The notes under the pieces were generated by a model. The model made no database searches. It was not told the DNA's origin and saw nothing but the letters and a program-made list of their open reading frames with translations. Shown piece by piece: positions 43,539 to 52,059 of a stretch of 64,000 nt of DNA. Position 1 is the stretch's first letter. The number at the start of each line of letters is the position of its first letter. Both the position numbers and the translations under genes were made by a program. The stretch lies in assembly GCF_017571525.1 (NCBI RefSeq), contig NZ_JAGETY010000005.1, positions 248,001 to 312,000 on the forward strand, in the 5' to 3' direction. Source of the DNA: Hymenobacter sp. BT559 (lineage in GTDB: Bacteria > Bacteroidota > Bacteroidia > Cytophagales > Hymenobacteraceae).

Positions 43539-44822
43539 CTAAAACAGCTGATACGCGGGTTTGTCAGACGCTAGCGCAAAGCGACCCAGGTCGGCCAGCG
43601 CGGCATCGGGGGCGGGCTGGCGCAGGTAGTGGGTGAGGTCGCGGTGCAGGCGCTCGAAGGGCTCGGGCTGGAGCAGCCCGCGGGCGCCCACGCTGCGCTC
43701 GGCCAGGCGCAGGGTTTTCAGGCAAATCTCTTCGGTTGTGGCGCGCAGGGCGTTTACGTAGGCCGCCAGGGCCTCGGCGCGGGCCGGAGTGAGCGGCTCG
43801 GTAGGCGTGGCGGGCAGGGCAGCCACCTCGGCGGCGCCGCGCAGCCAGCGCTGGCCGGTTTCGTGCAGGGCCAGCAGCTCGCCCAGGCGCTGGCGCTGGT
43901 AGGGGTCGTCGGTGCGGCCGAGGCGGCGCAAAAAGCGGCGGGCCTCGTCGAGCACGGCGGCGGCCCCGCCAAGCTGCACGGCCGCGAAGCGCGCGGCCCC
44001 ACCCCCAAACCACGGCGCCCGGTAATAATCGTTGGGCTTACCAATAAGGTCCTCGGTCCCGATGGCTAGCCCCGTCACCTCGGCCCGGAAGCTCGCCGTG
44101 GCCCGCATGCCCAGTGGCCGCCAAAAGCTGTGGTCCAGTACCGGGGGCTGCTCATCGGCGCGCAGCAGCACCAGCTGCCAGCCAGTGGCCGGCGTTGGTG
44201 GCGCCGGCACGGCCGGTCGCAATGGGCCTTGGTCAAGGCGCACGGCGGGCGCCAGTGGGGCTAGCAGGGCCCCCGTAAGCACCGGCCGGGTAATATGCCC
44301 CGCGCCCGAGGCAAACGTTTTGGCTCCGCGCAGGCGGTAGCGGCCGGGCGCGTCAGCCAGGGGCTCCAGGCGTACGCCATCGGCCGGGTTTTCGGTGTTC
44401 CACACGCCAAACAGGTGGCCGGAGCGGGCATCGGCGGCGGCGCGGGCTAATTGCGCCGGACTGCCAAAGCAGCGAATAAGCAGCAGCGCATTCACGTGGC
44501 CTTCCCAGAGCCGGCCCACTGCCAGGTTGCCTCGCCCCACGTGGTAGAGCGCTTGCAGCAGGGCTAGCGAGGCCCCCGGTTCGCCCAGGCCCGCCCCACC
44601 CAGGCTGGCAGGCAAGGCAGCCGTGAGCAAGCCAGCCTCGCGCAGCCAGCCCATTTCCTGGCTCGGAAAGCCGCCCACGGTATCGGTGGCGGGGGCCTGG
44701 GCCAGCAGGCGAGGGGCTAGCTGGGCGGCTGTCGCCACCATGCCCGCTGGGGTAGGTGCGGCGGGCGTAGCCACTTCGGTGGACGCGTAAGTGGGTTGGT
44801 CGGCGGGCGTGAAATCGGTCAT
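43539..44822 (-). CDS. Acyl-CoA dehydrogenase-like protein
   Basis: A 427-residue member of the acyl-CoA dehydrogenase superfamily. The helical N-domain has LREAGLLTAALPASLGGAGLG and LYHVGRGNLAVGRLWEGHVNALLLIRCFG, the middle beta domain YRLRGAKTFASGAGHITRPVL, and the C-terminal helical domain ends in AERSVGARGLLQPEPFERLHRDLTHYLRQP. I do not see the usual catalytic-base glutamate, so it may not be a fatty-acid enzyme. The ATG at 44822 is preferred to a TTG at 44846. It heads the PIG-L/methyltransferase run. Confidence 0.82.
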   Translation of the reverse strand: MTDFTPADQPTYASTEVATPAAPTPAGMVATAAQLAPRLLAQAPATDTVGGFPSQEMGWLREAGLLTAALPASLGGAGLGEPGASLALLQALYHVGRGNLAVGRLWEGHVNALLLIRCFGSPAQLARAAADARSGHLFGVWNTENPADGVRLEPLADAPGRYRLRGAKTFASGAGHITRPVLTGALLAPLAPAVRLDQGPLRPAVPAPPTPATGWQLVLLRADEQPPVLDHSFWRPLGMRATASFRAEVTGLAIGTEDLIGKPNDYYRAPWFGGGAARFAAVQLGGAAAVLDEARRFLRRLGRTDDPYQRQRLGELLALHETGQRWLRGAAEVAALPATPTEPLTPARAEALAAYVNALRATTEEICLKTLRLAERSVGARGLLQPEPFERLHRDLTHYLRQPAPDAALADLGRFALASDKPAYQLF

Positions 44823-44954
44823 TAAGTCAGGCGCAAACGTGAGCAAACGGTTAAGCTAGCTTAACTCCAAACCGCGCAGGTAAGTTGCCAAGCGCGCAGT
44901 AGCGGCGGCGTTATGTTTTTGAAAAAAAGCCGCCGAGGCCCCCGGCAGCGGGGC

Positions 44955-44962
44955 TACCTTTG
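44955..44962 (+). promoter_or_regulatory. Promoter -7 element of purH
   Basis: TACCTTTG fits TAnnTTTG, 93 bases before the purH ATG. The leader shows no recognisable purine riboswitch. Confidence 0.6.
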
Positions 44963-45055
44963 TGGCGCCACACCCTTACCGCGGTTGGCCGGGTAGGGGC
45001 GAGGCAGCTTTTGCACTCCGCACAGCATCGAACCCCCTAAACTTTACCCCTACCT

Positions 45056-46600
45056 ATGTCTGCCGCTCGCCCCATTCGCGCCGCCCTGCTCTCCGTGTAC
45101 CACAAAGACCGGCTGGCCCCGCTGGTAGCCACTTTGCGCCGCCTTGGCGTCACGCTCTATTCTACGGGCGGCACCCAGCAATTTCTCGAAGAGCAAGGCG
45201 CTGAAGTAACTGCCGTTGAAGACCTCACAGGCTTTCCCGAAGTATTTGGCGGCCGTGTGAAGACCTTGCACCCCAAGGTATTTGGTGGCATCCTGCACCG
45301 CCGCCACGAGGCCAGCGACCTGGCCCAGGCTGAGCAGCACGGCATTCCGCCCATCGACCTGGTAGTGGTCGATTTGTACCCGTTTGAGGAAACCGTAGCT
45401 AGCGGTGCCCCCGAGCAGGACGTGATTGAGAAAATCGACATCGGGGGCATCGCCCTGCTGCGCGCCGCCGCCAAAAACTACCGCGACGTGCTGGTAGTAA
45501 GCTCGCGCGACCAATACGAGGCCGTGACCCAGCTGCTCGAAGAAACGAACGGTAGCCCCAGCTACGACGACCGCCGCCGCTACGCCGCCGCGGCCTTTGC
45601 GGCCACCAGCCACTACGATACCGAGATTTTCAAGTACGTGAGCCAGGGCACCGGGCTGGCAGCGGCTAGCCCCGTCACCAGTCCCCAAGGCACCGCCACC
45701 CCGCTGCGCTACGGCGAAAACCCGCACCAGGCCGGCTCGTTCATCGGCGACCTGGGCGCGCTGTTCGACCAGCTGCACGGCAAGCAGCTGAGCTACAACA
45801 ACCTCGTGGACGTGGACGCTGCTGTGCAGCTCATGCGCGAGTTTCCGGCCGATGGCGCACCCGCCGTGGCTATCCTCAAGCACACCAATGCCTGCGGTGT
45901 GGCCCAGGCCGCCAGTCTGCACGAGGCCTATACCAATGCCCTGGCCTGCGACCCGGTGTCGGCCTTCGGCGGTGTCATTATTGTGAACAAGGAAGTAGAC
46001 CTGGCCACGGCCCAGGAGCTGAACAAGCTGTTCTTTGAGGTGCTTATCGCACCCAGCTTTGCCGAAGATGCCCTGCCGGTGCTGCAAAGCAAGAAAAACC
46101 GCATTCTGCTGCGCCAGAAGCCGGTGAGCCTACCCAATAAGCTGTTCAAAACCCTGCTCAACGGCGTGATTGAGCAAGACGCCGACCTGCAAACCGAAAC
46201 GGCCAAGGACTTCCGCACTGTCACCAAATCGGCCCCTAGCCCCGACGAAACGGCTGCTCTGGAGTTTGCCCTCAAAATCTGCAAGCACACCAAGAGCAAT
46301 ACCATCGTGCTGGCCCGCCCCGGCCAGCTGCTCGCCTCGGGCGTGGGCCAGACCTCGCGCGTCGATGCGCTACGCCAGGCCATCGAAAAGGCTGGCAGCT
46401 TCGGCTTCGACCTGCACGGCGCCGTGATGGCTTCCGACGCGTTCTTCCCCTTCCCCGACTGCGTGGAGATTGCCGGTGCGGCCGGCATCCGGGCCGTGGT
46501 GCAGCCCGGCGGCTCCATCAAAGACCAGGACTCGATTGACGCCTGCGACCGCCTCGGCATGGCCATGATGCTGACCGGCGTGCGCCACTTCAAGCACTAG
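45056..46600 (+). CDS. purH: Bifunctional AICAR transformylase/IMP cyclohydrolase
   Basis: Catalyses the last two steps of IMP synthesis. The 514-residue protein has the N-terminal cyclohydrolase domain (RAALLSVYHKD, LYSTGGTQQFLEEQG, GGRVKTLHPKVFGGIL, KIDIGGIALLRAAAKN) and the C-terminal transformylase domain with LRYGENPHQAGSF, the catalytic KHTNACGVA block, SAFGGVII and GVGQTSRVDA. It is complete and ends RHFKH. It is monocistronic: its own promoter at 44955 and a strong terminator after the stop. It is divergent from the acyl-CoA dehydrogenase gene. Confidence 0.97.
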   Translation: MSAARPIRAALLSVYHKDRLAPLVATLRRLGVTLYSTGGTQQFLEEQGAEVTAVEDLTGFPEVFGGRVKTLHPKVFGGILHRRHEASDLAQAEQHGIPPIDLVVVDLYPFEETVASGAPEQDVIEKIDIGGIALLRAAAKNYRDVLVVSSRDQYEAVTQLLEETNGSPSYDDRRRYAAAAFAATSHYDTEIFKYVSQGTGLAAASPVTSPQGTATPLRYGENPHQAGSFIGDLGALFDQLHGKQLSYNNLVDVDAAVQLMREFPADGAPAVAILKHTNACGVAQAASLHEAYTNALACDPVSAFGGVIIVNKEVDLATAQELNKLFFEVLIAPSFAEDALPVLQSKKNRILLRQKPVSLPNKLFKTLLNGVIEQDADLQTETAKDFRTVTKSAPSPDETAALEFALKICKHTKSNTIVLARPGQLLASGVGQTSRVDALRQAIEKAGSFGFDLHGAVMASDAFFPFPDCVEIAGAAGIRAVVQPGGSIKDQDSIDACDRLGMAMMLTGVRHFKH

Positions 46601-46616
46601 TCAATACTGCTTAATA

Positions 46617-46670
46617 GCTAAAAAAGAACGTCCTGCTGCGCTTGGTGCAGCAGGACGTTCTTTTTTAGCT
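46617..46670. terminator. Perfect palindromic terminator
   Basis: A 24-bp arm beginning AGCTAAAAAAGAACGTCC, loop GCTTG, perfect complement with T6. The core GAACGTC(C)TGCTG resembles the dispersed palindrome family, suggesting a repeat recruited as terminator. Confidence 0.88.
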
Positions 46671-46705
46671 AATTATGTATCGTACGCGTATGCTGCGCTT
46701 GCCCG

Positions 46706-47224
46706 CTAGGGGTGTACAATGGCCCAGCCCTCGGCTTGGCGAATAATAAGCTCGCCGTTGCCGGTGGGCACTACCGAGATATAGGGCAGCATATCGGCCT
46801 TGGTGAGCTTATAGGCGTTCATCGAGTTCTGGCACTGCGCCAGAATGACGCCCGCCCGCTGCAAAACCAGCACATCGGCCTCGTAGGGCTGGTCTTTCTT
46901 GAATACCACTGTGCCGCCGCTAAACACCACCAGCTCCAGTTCCAGCTTGCCCTTGAGGCGCGGGTCGTTGAGGGCGTTCTGCATATTGTGCAGCGTTTTG
47001 CTGATGAGCTTGGGGTCGTCGCTATCGAGCTGATACACGGCTCGGTAGTGTGCCTTGGTAGCCGGCGTGCCGGTAAACTGCGCGGCCTTGGCGGCCATGG
47101 CCGCATCGGGTGCGGGCAGGGCCGGGGCGGGGCTAGCGGTAGGCGGAGCGGGCGCGGTTTGAGCCTGGGCCGTGGCGGCGCCCAGCAGGAGGCTAGCCAG
47201 CAGAAAGCGGGAAAAAACAGTCAT
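46706..47224 (-). CDS. Exported DsrE-family protein
   Basis: A 172-residue protein with a signal peptide MTVFSRFLLASLLLGAATAQAQ, an Ala/Pro-rich spacer, and a DsrE/F-like domain: HYRAVYQLDSDDPKLISKTLHNMQNALNDPRL, LELVVFSGGTVVF, and a conserved cysteine in GVILAQCQNSMNAYKL. DsrE-like proteins carry or transfer sulfane sulfur or sit in sulfur-oxidation loci. It starts 11 bases after the TsdA-like cytochrome gene and ends the minus-strand sulfur operon. Periplasmic location is inferred. The frame upstream to 47551 is a shadow of the cytochrome gene. Confidence 0.8.
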   Translation of the reverse strand: MTVFSRFLLASLLLGAATAQAQTAPAPPTASPAPALPAPDAAMAAKAAQFTGTPATKAHYRAVYQLDSDDPKLISKTLHNMQNALNDPRLKGKLELELVVFSGGTVVFKKDQPYEADVLVLQRAGVILAQCQNSMNAYKLTKADMLPYISVVPTGNGELIIRQAEGWAIVHP

Positions 47225-47235
47225 TACAACGAAGG

Positions 47236-48291
47236 TTAGTGGGCTAGGTCGGGGTGAGCGGCCGCAATGGGCTGAAACGGCCCGTACTTGTGCTGGCGCG
47301 CCGAAAAGCCGTCGGTATACGGGCCGAAGGGGTGGTCGATGGGCTTCTGGCGCAGGTCGGGCCAGTCGTGGGGCGTGGGCCGGTGCGGGCGGGGCTGCGA
47401 ATTGATAAACGCAGCCACGTCCCAGGCCTGGGCATCGGTGAGCTGCGGGCGGTCGAAGGTGGCGCCGTAGGGCATGGCCGCCTTCGCATAGCGGGCCAGG
47501 CTGCTGAGGCGGTAGAGGCCCGCCGCATCGGTGTAGCTGCCAGGCCCCCACAGCGGCGGATATTGGTAGCCGCGCCCATCGGGTGCAGGCTGGCCCTGGC
47601 CGCTAGGGCCATGGCAGCTCTGGCACTTGGCTGCGTACACCGCCCGGCCCACCACCGGGTCGGCGGCCCTGGGTAGGTAGGCCAGCTTGGTGAGGCCGGT
47701 GCCGTACACCTTCTTACCCTTAGCAATGCCCTGGCCCAGCCAGGCGAGGTAGGCCACCAGCGCGCGCTGCTCGCGGCTGCCGGCCGGCAGGGCGCGGCCG
47801 TTGAGGCTGCGCTCGATGCAGTCAGTCACGCGCCGGTCGATGCCCTCCACGGTGCCCGAGCGGGCGCGCAGCTTGGGGTAGGTGGCGGCCACGGCCAGGT
47901 AGTTGTTGGCAAAGCCCCGGGTGCCGGCGTCGAGGTGGCAATTCTGGCAGTTCATGCCGTTGGTATAGTGCCCCGCCGTGCCGCTAGGCCCCAAATACTG
48001 CGCTGTGTGGGCCACCAGCGCCCGCCCGTAGCGAATGTCAGCACCCAGCGCCGTGCGCGGAATAGTAGCCGTATCGGGGGCCGCATAAGCCGGCCGGTGG
48101 TAGCTGCCGGGCGGAGGCGGGCCGTCAGCAGCTTCGGTGGCCAGGGCCGGACGCGCAGTAGGCTGCGCCGGCCAGCACACCTGGCTCAGGGCCCAGGCCA
48201 CGAGCAGCCCGCCCCCCGCCGCGGCCAGCAGGAGCCAGCGCGCCAGCCGGGCTAGCCGGGGGCCATGGTCGGGAGGAAGGGCAGCAGACAT
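47236..48291 (-). CDS. tsdA: Dihaem cytochrome c, thiosulfate dehydrogenase (TsdA) type
   Basis: A 351-residue membrane-anchored cytochrome (helix ARWLLLAAAGGGLLVAWALSQV near residues 17-38). Two haem c sites are seen: CQNCH at 115-119 and CQSCH at 223-227. The segment GMNCQNCHLDAGT ... LRARSGTVEGIDRRVTDCIERSLNGRALP is the TsdA/SoxA-like pattern, and Cys158 is at the position of the unusual Cys haem ligand of TsdA. TsdA joins two thiosulfates into tetrathionate (or the reverse). The sulfur-gene neighbours support this. Confidence is moderate that the substrate is thiosulfate. Confidence 0.75.
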   Translation of the reverse strand: MSAALPPDHGPRLARLARWLLLAAAGGGLLVAWALSQVCWPAQPTARPALATEAADGPPPPGSYHRPAYAAPDTATIPRTALGADIRYGRALVAHTAQYLGPSGTAGHYTNGMNCQNCHLDAGTRGFANNYLAVAATYPKLRARSGTVEGIDRRVTDCIERSLNGRALPAGSREQRALVAYLAWLGQGIAKGKKVYGTGLTKLAYLPRAADPVVGRAVYAAKCQSCHGPSGQGQPAPDGRGYQYPPLWGPGSYTDAAGLYRLSSLARYAKAAMPYGATFDRPQLTDAQAWDVAAFINSQPRPHRPTPHDWPDLRQKPIDHPFGPYTDGFSARQHKYGPFQPIAAAHPDLAH

Positions 48292-48351
48292 TGCCGAGGA
48301 GGGCGCTGATTTTCAGCGGGAAAGTTAAGTGGTAAAATGCGGCGGGTGCCG

Positions 48352-48759
48352 CTAGGGTAGCCGTTCGCGCAGGGCACTATAGGTCCAGGTGCCAGCCAGG
48401 GCGGCCAGGATGAGCACTGCCGCCGCGCCCACGCCACTGCCCAGCTGCGCAAACATAGGGCCGGGGCACGCCCCGGTGAGCGCCCAGCCCAGCCCAAACA
48501 GCAGCCCGCCTATCCACACGCCGGGGCTGTAGCGCTTATCGGCCAGCCGGATTTCTTCGCCGCTGATAGTCTTGATACTATACCGCTTGATGAGCTGAAT
48601 GGACAGCATCCCGACCACAATGGCCGAGCCGATGATGCCGTACATATGGAAGGCCTGGAAGCGGAACATCTCCTGAATCCGAAACCAGCTGATAACCTCG
48701 CTCTTGGTGAGAACGATGCCAAACAAGGTGCCGAGCCCCAGGTAGTTAAGGTTCTTCAT
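48352..48759 (-). CDS. YeeE/YedE half-transporter (second subunit)
   Basis: A 135-residue, four-helix membrane protein. The pattern GLGTLFGIVLTKSEVISWFRIQEMFRFQAFHMYG and GGLLFGLGWALTGACPGPMFAQLGSG is typical of the shorter YedE/PmpB-like protein, whose Cys-containing loop in TGACPGP is conserved. YeeE/YedE proteins import thiosulfate or related sulfur species. It begins six bases after its partner, so the two halves probably form one channel. Confidence 0.9.
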   Translation of the reverse strand: MKNLNYLGLGTLFGIVLTKSEVISWFRIQEMFRFQAFHMYGIIGSAIVVGMLSIQLIKRYSIKTISGEEIRLADKRYSPGVWIGGLLFGLGWALTGACPGPMFAQLGSGVGAAAVLILAALAGTWTYSALRERLP

Positions 48760-48765
48760 ACTAGC

Positions 48766-49329
48766 CTAGCCGAACAGCAGTGGATAAATAACCCAGGTCA
48801 TCAGCAGCCCACCCGCAAAGAAGCCGACCACTGCCACCAGCGACACCCATTGCAGGTTGGACAGCCCCGAAATGGCGTGGCCCGAGGTGCAGCCGCCCGC
48901 GTAGCGCGTGCCGAAGCCCACCAGAAAGCCCCCGAGCACCAGAAACACCCACCCGCGCCAGTTGGCCAGGTTATCGAGCGCAAATAGCTCGCGCGGCAGC
49001 AGGCCCGTGAAGTCAGTGAGGTGCAGCTGGGTGCGCAGGTCGTGCACCGTGGCCGGCGAGATGGCCACCGCTGCCGGGTGCCCCAGCAGACGGTAGCCCA
49101 CGAAGCCCCCTAGCACGATGCCCAGCACAAACCACAGGTTCCAGGCCTCGGCGCGCCAGTTGTAGTGCAAAAAAGGAATGCCCGCCGGCACGCAGGCCGC
49201 ACACACGTGGCGCAGCGCACTGCTGATGCCCAGCGCCCTATTGCCGAGCAGCAGCAGCGCCGGCACCGTGAGGCCAATGAGCGGCCCGGCCACGTACCAG
49301 GGCCAGGGTTGTCGCAGAAAATCAAGCAT
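48766..49329 (-). CDS. YeeE/YedE half-transporter (first subunit)
   Basis: A 187-residue protein with about five helices. It starts [30 protein letters not shown], and its C-terminal half has [30 protein letters not shown], the diagnostic YedE block with Cys in GGCTSGH. Together with the next gene it makes a split version of YeeE. ATG at 49329 is used because the longer frame to 49353 adds nothing conserved. There are 134 bases between it and the upstream dioxygenase gene, so an internal promoter is possible. Confidence 0.9.
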   Translation of the reverse strand: MLDFLRQPWPWYVAGPLIGLTVPALLLLGNRALGISSALRHVCAACVPAGIPFLHYNWRAEAWNLWFVLGIVLGGFVGYRLLGHPAAVAISPATVHDLRTQLHLTDFTGLLPRELFALDNLANWRGWVFLVLGGFLVGFGTRYAGGCTSGHAISGLSNLQWVSLVAVVGFFAGGLLMTWVIYPLLFG

Positions 49330-49463
49330 AAACGAAAGCCAGGCCCCACCCATAGGCTGGCCCCGCGGCGCCTTGCGTAGGCGTCGGGATGGCCGAACGG
49401 GGTAGGGGTTAACCTTGTGATTATAAAGGGAATAAAAAGCCGACTGTTAGAGATGGCCTGGCG

Positions 49464-50816
49464 CTAGTGGCTGGTCGCTGCCGGGCGAAACGTCTGCACG
49501 GCCTCGCCCAGGTCGAAGACGGCTAGCTCGGGCCGGGCCCCGGCCACAATGCTGCTGCCCGCCGCCGAGCGGTAGCCGCCCGCACAGTGCACCACCACCG
49601 GCCGCCCGGCCGGAATCTCGCCGGCCCGCTCGCGCAGTTCGGGCAGCGGCAGCAGTAGGGCGCCCGGCAGCAGCGGTGCTTGCTTGGCCTCGGCGGGGTT
49701 ACGCACATCCACGATGGTGAAGCGCTCGGGTTGCGCCCGCAGGGCGGCCACGTCGAGCGCGGGCGCTTGCACTGCCCCGGCCGCCGCCACGCCCGCGCCC
49801 CGCACGAGCGGCTCGTAGCCGATTTTAGCCACCTGATGCAGCAGCCCGGCCAGTGCCGCCTCGTCGGCCGCCAGCAGGTAAAACGGTTCGTCGGGCCCAA
49901 CTATCGAGCCTAGCCAGGTTTCAAATTTGCCGCCCGGCTGAATATTGAGCGCCCCCGGCAGGTGGCCCGCCCGAAACGCCGCTGCAGGCCGGGCATCGAC
50001 TACCAACGTGCCGGCGGGCAGTGCGGCCGCCTCGGCCAGGCGCGGCACCTGGGCCAGGCTAGCCGCCAAGGCAGGCGCACCAGCCTTGTTCAGGGCCACA
50101 TCGTAGCCGAAGTATTTGGGAATGAACGGCTGGTCGGCCAGCAGCTCGTGCACAAAGTCAGCCTCGCTGAGTGGGCGCAGCATGGGGTTGCCGGCGCGCT
50201 CGGCGCCGATGGTGCTACTCATAGCCCCGCTCAGGGCCTTGCCGCAGAGGCTGCCCGCGCCGTGGGCCGGGTACACCAGCACGTCGTCGGCCAGCGGTAG
50301 CAGCTGGGTGCGCAGCGAGTGGTAGAGCTGCCGGGCCAGCTCCTCGCGCCGGGCCGTGAGGTGGCCGGCGGCCTCGCGCAGGTCTGGCCGGCCCACGTCG
50401 CCCACAAACAGCGTATCGCCCGTAAACACGGCCACGTCGCGGCCCTCGCGGCTGAGCACGATGCTGATAGAGTCGGGCGAGTGCCCCGGCGTATTCAGGG
50501 CCCGAAAAGCCAGTTTGCCTACCGCTAGGGTATCGCCGCTGTCGAAAGGCTGGTGTGGGTAGTTGGCCCCTAGCAGCTGGCTCACGTGCACCACGGCCCC
50601 GGTGGCCTGGGCTATCTCCAGGTGGCTGCTCACGAAGTCGGCGTGCGGGTGCGTTTCGATAACGGCCACGATGCTAGCCCCGTGCGCCTGCGCAAAGCCG
50701 TAGTACGGCTGCGGGTCGCGGGCCGGGTCGATGAGCACCACCGCGCGGGCGCACTCGCTCAGCACGGCGTAGGAAAAATGGGCCAGGCCCTTGTCTTCAA
50801 ACTGCTCGATTTTCAT
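49464..50816 (-). CDS. CstB-like persulfide dioxygenase/rhodanese fusion
   Basis: A 450-residue fusion. The MBL domain (1-~240) binds iron through THPHADF (H56, H58, D60), H65 and GHSPDS, as in ETHE1-type persulfide dioxygenases. A first rhodanese-like domain (~255-345) has no catalytic Cys; the second (~360-450) has Cys411 in HCAGGYRS. This is the arrangement of CstB, which oxidizes low-molecular-weight persulfides to thiosulfate and sulfite. The product could feed the neighbouring TsdA and TauE. It follows tauE by 24 bases. Confidence 0.9.
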   Translation of the reverse strand: MKIEQFEDKGLAHFSYAVLSECARAVVLIDPARDPQPYYGFAQAHGASIVAVIETHPHADFVSSHLEIAQATGAVVHVSQLLGANYPHQPFDSGDTLAVGKLAFRALNTPGHSPDSISIVLSREGRDVAVFTGDTLFVGDVGRPDLREAAGHLTARREELARQLYHSLRTQLLPLADDVLVYPAHGAGSLCGKALSGAMSSTIGAERAGNPMLRPLSEADFVHELLADQPFIPKYFGYDVALNKAGAPALAASLAQVPRLAEAAALPAGTLVVDARPAAAFRAGHLPGALNIQPGGKFETWLGSIVGPDEPFYLLAADEAALAGLLHQVAKIGYEPLVRGAGVAAAGAVQAPALDVAALRAQPERFTIVDVRNPAEAKQAPLLPGALLLPLPELRERAGEIPAGRPVVVHCAGGYRSAAGSSIVAGARPELAVFDLGEAVQTFRPAATSH

Positions 50817-50840
50817 AATAAATAGTTGGTTAGTCGCTAC

Positions 50841-51653
50841 TTAGCTGTGGTGAAAGAATAGCTCCTTCGTGAGAATAAATGTCCCCATTGCCAGCGTAAA
50901 CCAGCCAAATGCCGGCTTGAGCCGCGCCCCCGGAATAAAGCGCGCCAGGTAGCTGCCCAGTACTATGCCCCCGAGCGCAAACCCCAGAAACCCCAGCAAA
51001 AAGGGCCAGTCGATAAGCTGCCCCGCCCCCAGGTCGCCCACAAAGCCGAGGAGCGAGTTGAGGGCGATAATGGCCAGCGAGGTGCCCACGGCCATCTTCA
51101 TGGGCAGCCGCGCCCCCAGCACCAGCGCCGGAATAATGAGAAAGCCGCCGCCCGCGCCCACTAGCCCCGTCAGCAGCCCCACCACGGCTCCAATGCCCAG
51201 TACCAGCCCGGGGCTAGGGGCCGCCGGGGCCGCGTCGGCATCGGGAGCCGCGCCGCGTCCGCTCCGAATCATGGCCACGGCCGCCGCCACCATCAGCACC
51301 GCAAAGGCCAGCAGCACCAGCAGGTCTTTGGTAACTGGCAGGCGGCCTAGCATAAAGAGCTGCTGCGGCACGGCCGGCAGCAGCACCCGCCGCGTCAGAA
51401 ACACCGTGGCCAGCGACGGCCCCAGAAACAGCAGCGCCGTGGGCAGCGCCACCAGCCCGCGCCGCCAGTAGCCCGCCGCCCCCACCAGCGCCGTGCTGCC
51501 CACCACAAACAGCGAGTAAGCCGTGCTCAGCACCGGGCTCACCCCTAGCAGGTACACCAGCACCGGCATCGTCAGGATGGAGCCCCCGCCGCCCATAATG
51601 CCCAGCGCGAGCCCGATAAAAATGGCCGCCAGATAACCCAGGTAGTGCAGCAT
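50841..51653 (-). CDS. TauE/SafE-family sulfite/organosulfonate exporter
   Basis: A 270-residue membrane protein with about eight helices and the duplicated TauE signature: GLALGIMGGGGSILTMPVLVYLLG in the first half and GLLTGLVGAGGGFLIIPALVLGARLPMKMAVGTSL in the second. It probably exports sulfite or another sulfur oxyanion formed by the dioxygenase. It is the first structural gene after the ArsR-type regulator, with a 16-bp palindrome in the gap. Confidence 0.9.
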   Translation of the reverse strand: MLHYLGYLAAIFIGLALGIMGGGGSILTMPVLVYLLGVSPVLSTAYSLFVVGSTALVGAAGYWRRGLVALPTALLFLGPSLATVFLTRRVLLPAVPQQLFMLGRLPVTKDLLVLLAFAVLMVAAAVAMIRSGRGAAPDADAAPAAPSPGLVLGIGAVVGLLTGLVGAGGGFLIIPALVLGARLPMKMAVGTSLAIIALNSLLGFVGDLGAGQLIDWPFLLGFLGFALGGIVLGSYLARFIPGARLKPAFGWFTLAMGTFILTKELFFHHS

Positions 51654-51680
51654 GACGCGGTTAGGATTTAGTATGAAAAA

Positions 51681-51696
51681 ATGAACAGATGTTCAT
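51681..51696. promoter_or_regulatory. Palindromic operator upstream of tauE
   Basis: ATGAACAGATGTTCAT is a perfect 7-bp inverted repeat with two central bases, 28 bases upstream of the tauE ATG. It shares ATGAA-N6-TTCAT with the palindrome upstream of the regulator at 52067, which is good evidence for a binding site of that ArsR-type protein. Confidence 0.7.
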
Positions 51697-51724
51697 ATGT
51701 AAAGGCAAAAAAAGGCGCCAGCGC

Positions 51725-52051
51725 TTATAAAAACGTGCACTGCGCCAGGCATTGAATAACATTGACTACCTCGCGCATTTTCAAAGAATAGTAGATGTTC
51801 TTGCCGCTGCGCGAGCTGGCCAGGATGCCCTTGCTCTTCATGCCGGCCAGGTGGTGCGAAATGAGCGACTGCTCGGCGTGCAGGCGCTCGCAAATGTCAT
51901 TCACCGACAGCTGCTCGTGGGCCGCCAGCAGCTGCACAATGGCGATGCGCGTAGGGTGAGCCGTGGTTTTGAGGATAAACGCCACCTTCTCCATCTTCTC
52001 GATGTCGAGGCCCAGGTCGATGGGAAGTGTAGGAGCGGATGCGGGTGCCAT
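51725..52051 (-). CDS. ArsR/SmtB-family repressor of the sulfur module
   Basis: A 108-residue winged-helix repressor. The DNA-recognition part is SVNDICERLHAEQSLISHHLAGMKSKGILASSRSGKNIYYSL. Cysteines are few: C54 in the recognition region and C101/C105 near the C-terminus. It lacks the metal-site CVC of ArsR/SmtB. I infer a thiol-persulfide or other sulfur-stress sensor because it is followed by the exporter and persulfide dioxygenase genes. Matching palindromes lie upstream of it and of tauE. Confidence 0.85.
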   Translation of the reverse strand: MAPASAPTLPIDLGLDIEKMEKVAFILKTTAHPTRIAIVQLLAAHEQLSVNDICERLHAEQSLISHHLAGMKSKGILASSRSGKNIYYSLKMREVVNVIQCLAQCTFL

Positions 52052-52059
52052 TGATGCAG

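Noticed and set aside
44963..45055. Possible purine riboswitch in the purH leader
   Set aside because: The leader is about 90 bases and lacks the conserved three-way-junction sequence.
45050..46087. 345-codon minus-strand open frame opposite purH
   Set aside because: Fully antisense to a clear purH; no start context, motif or signal.
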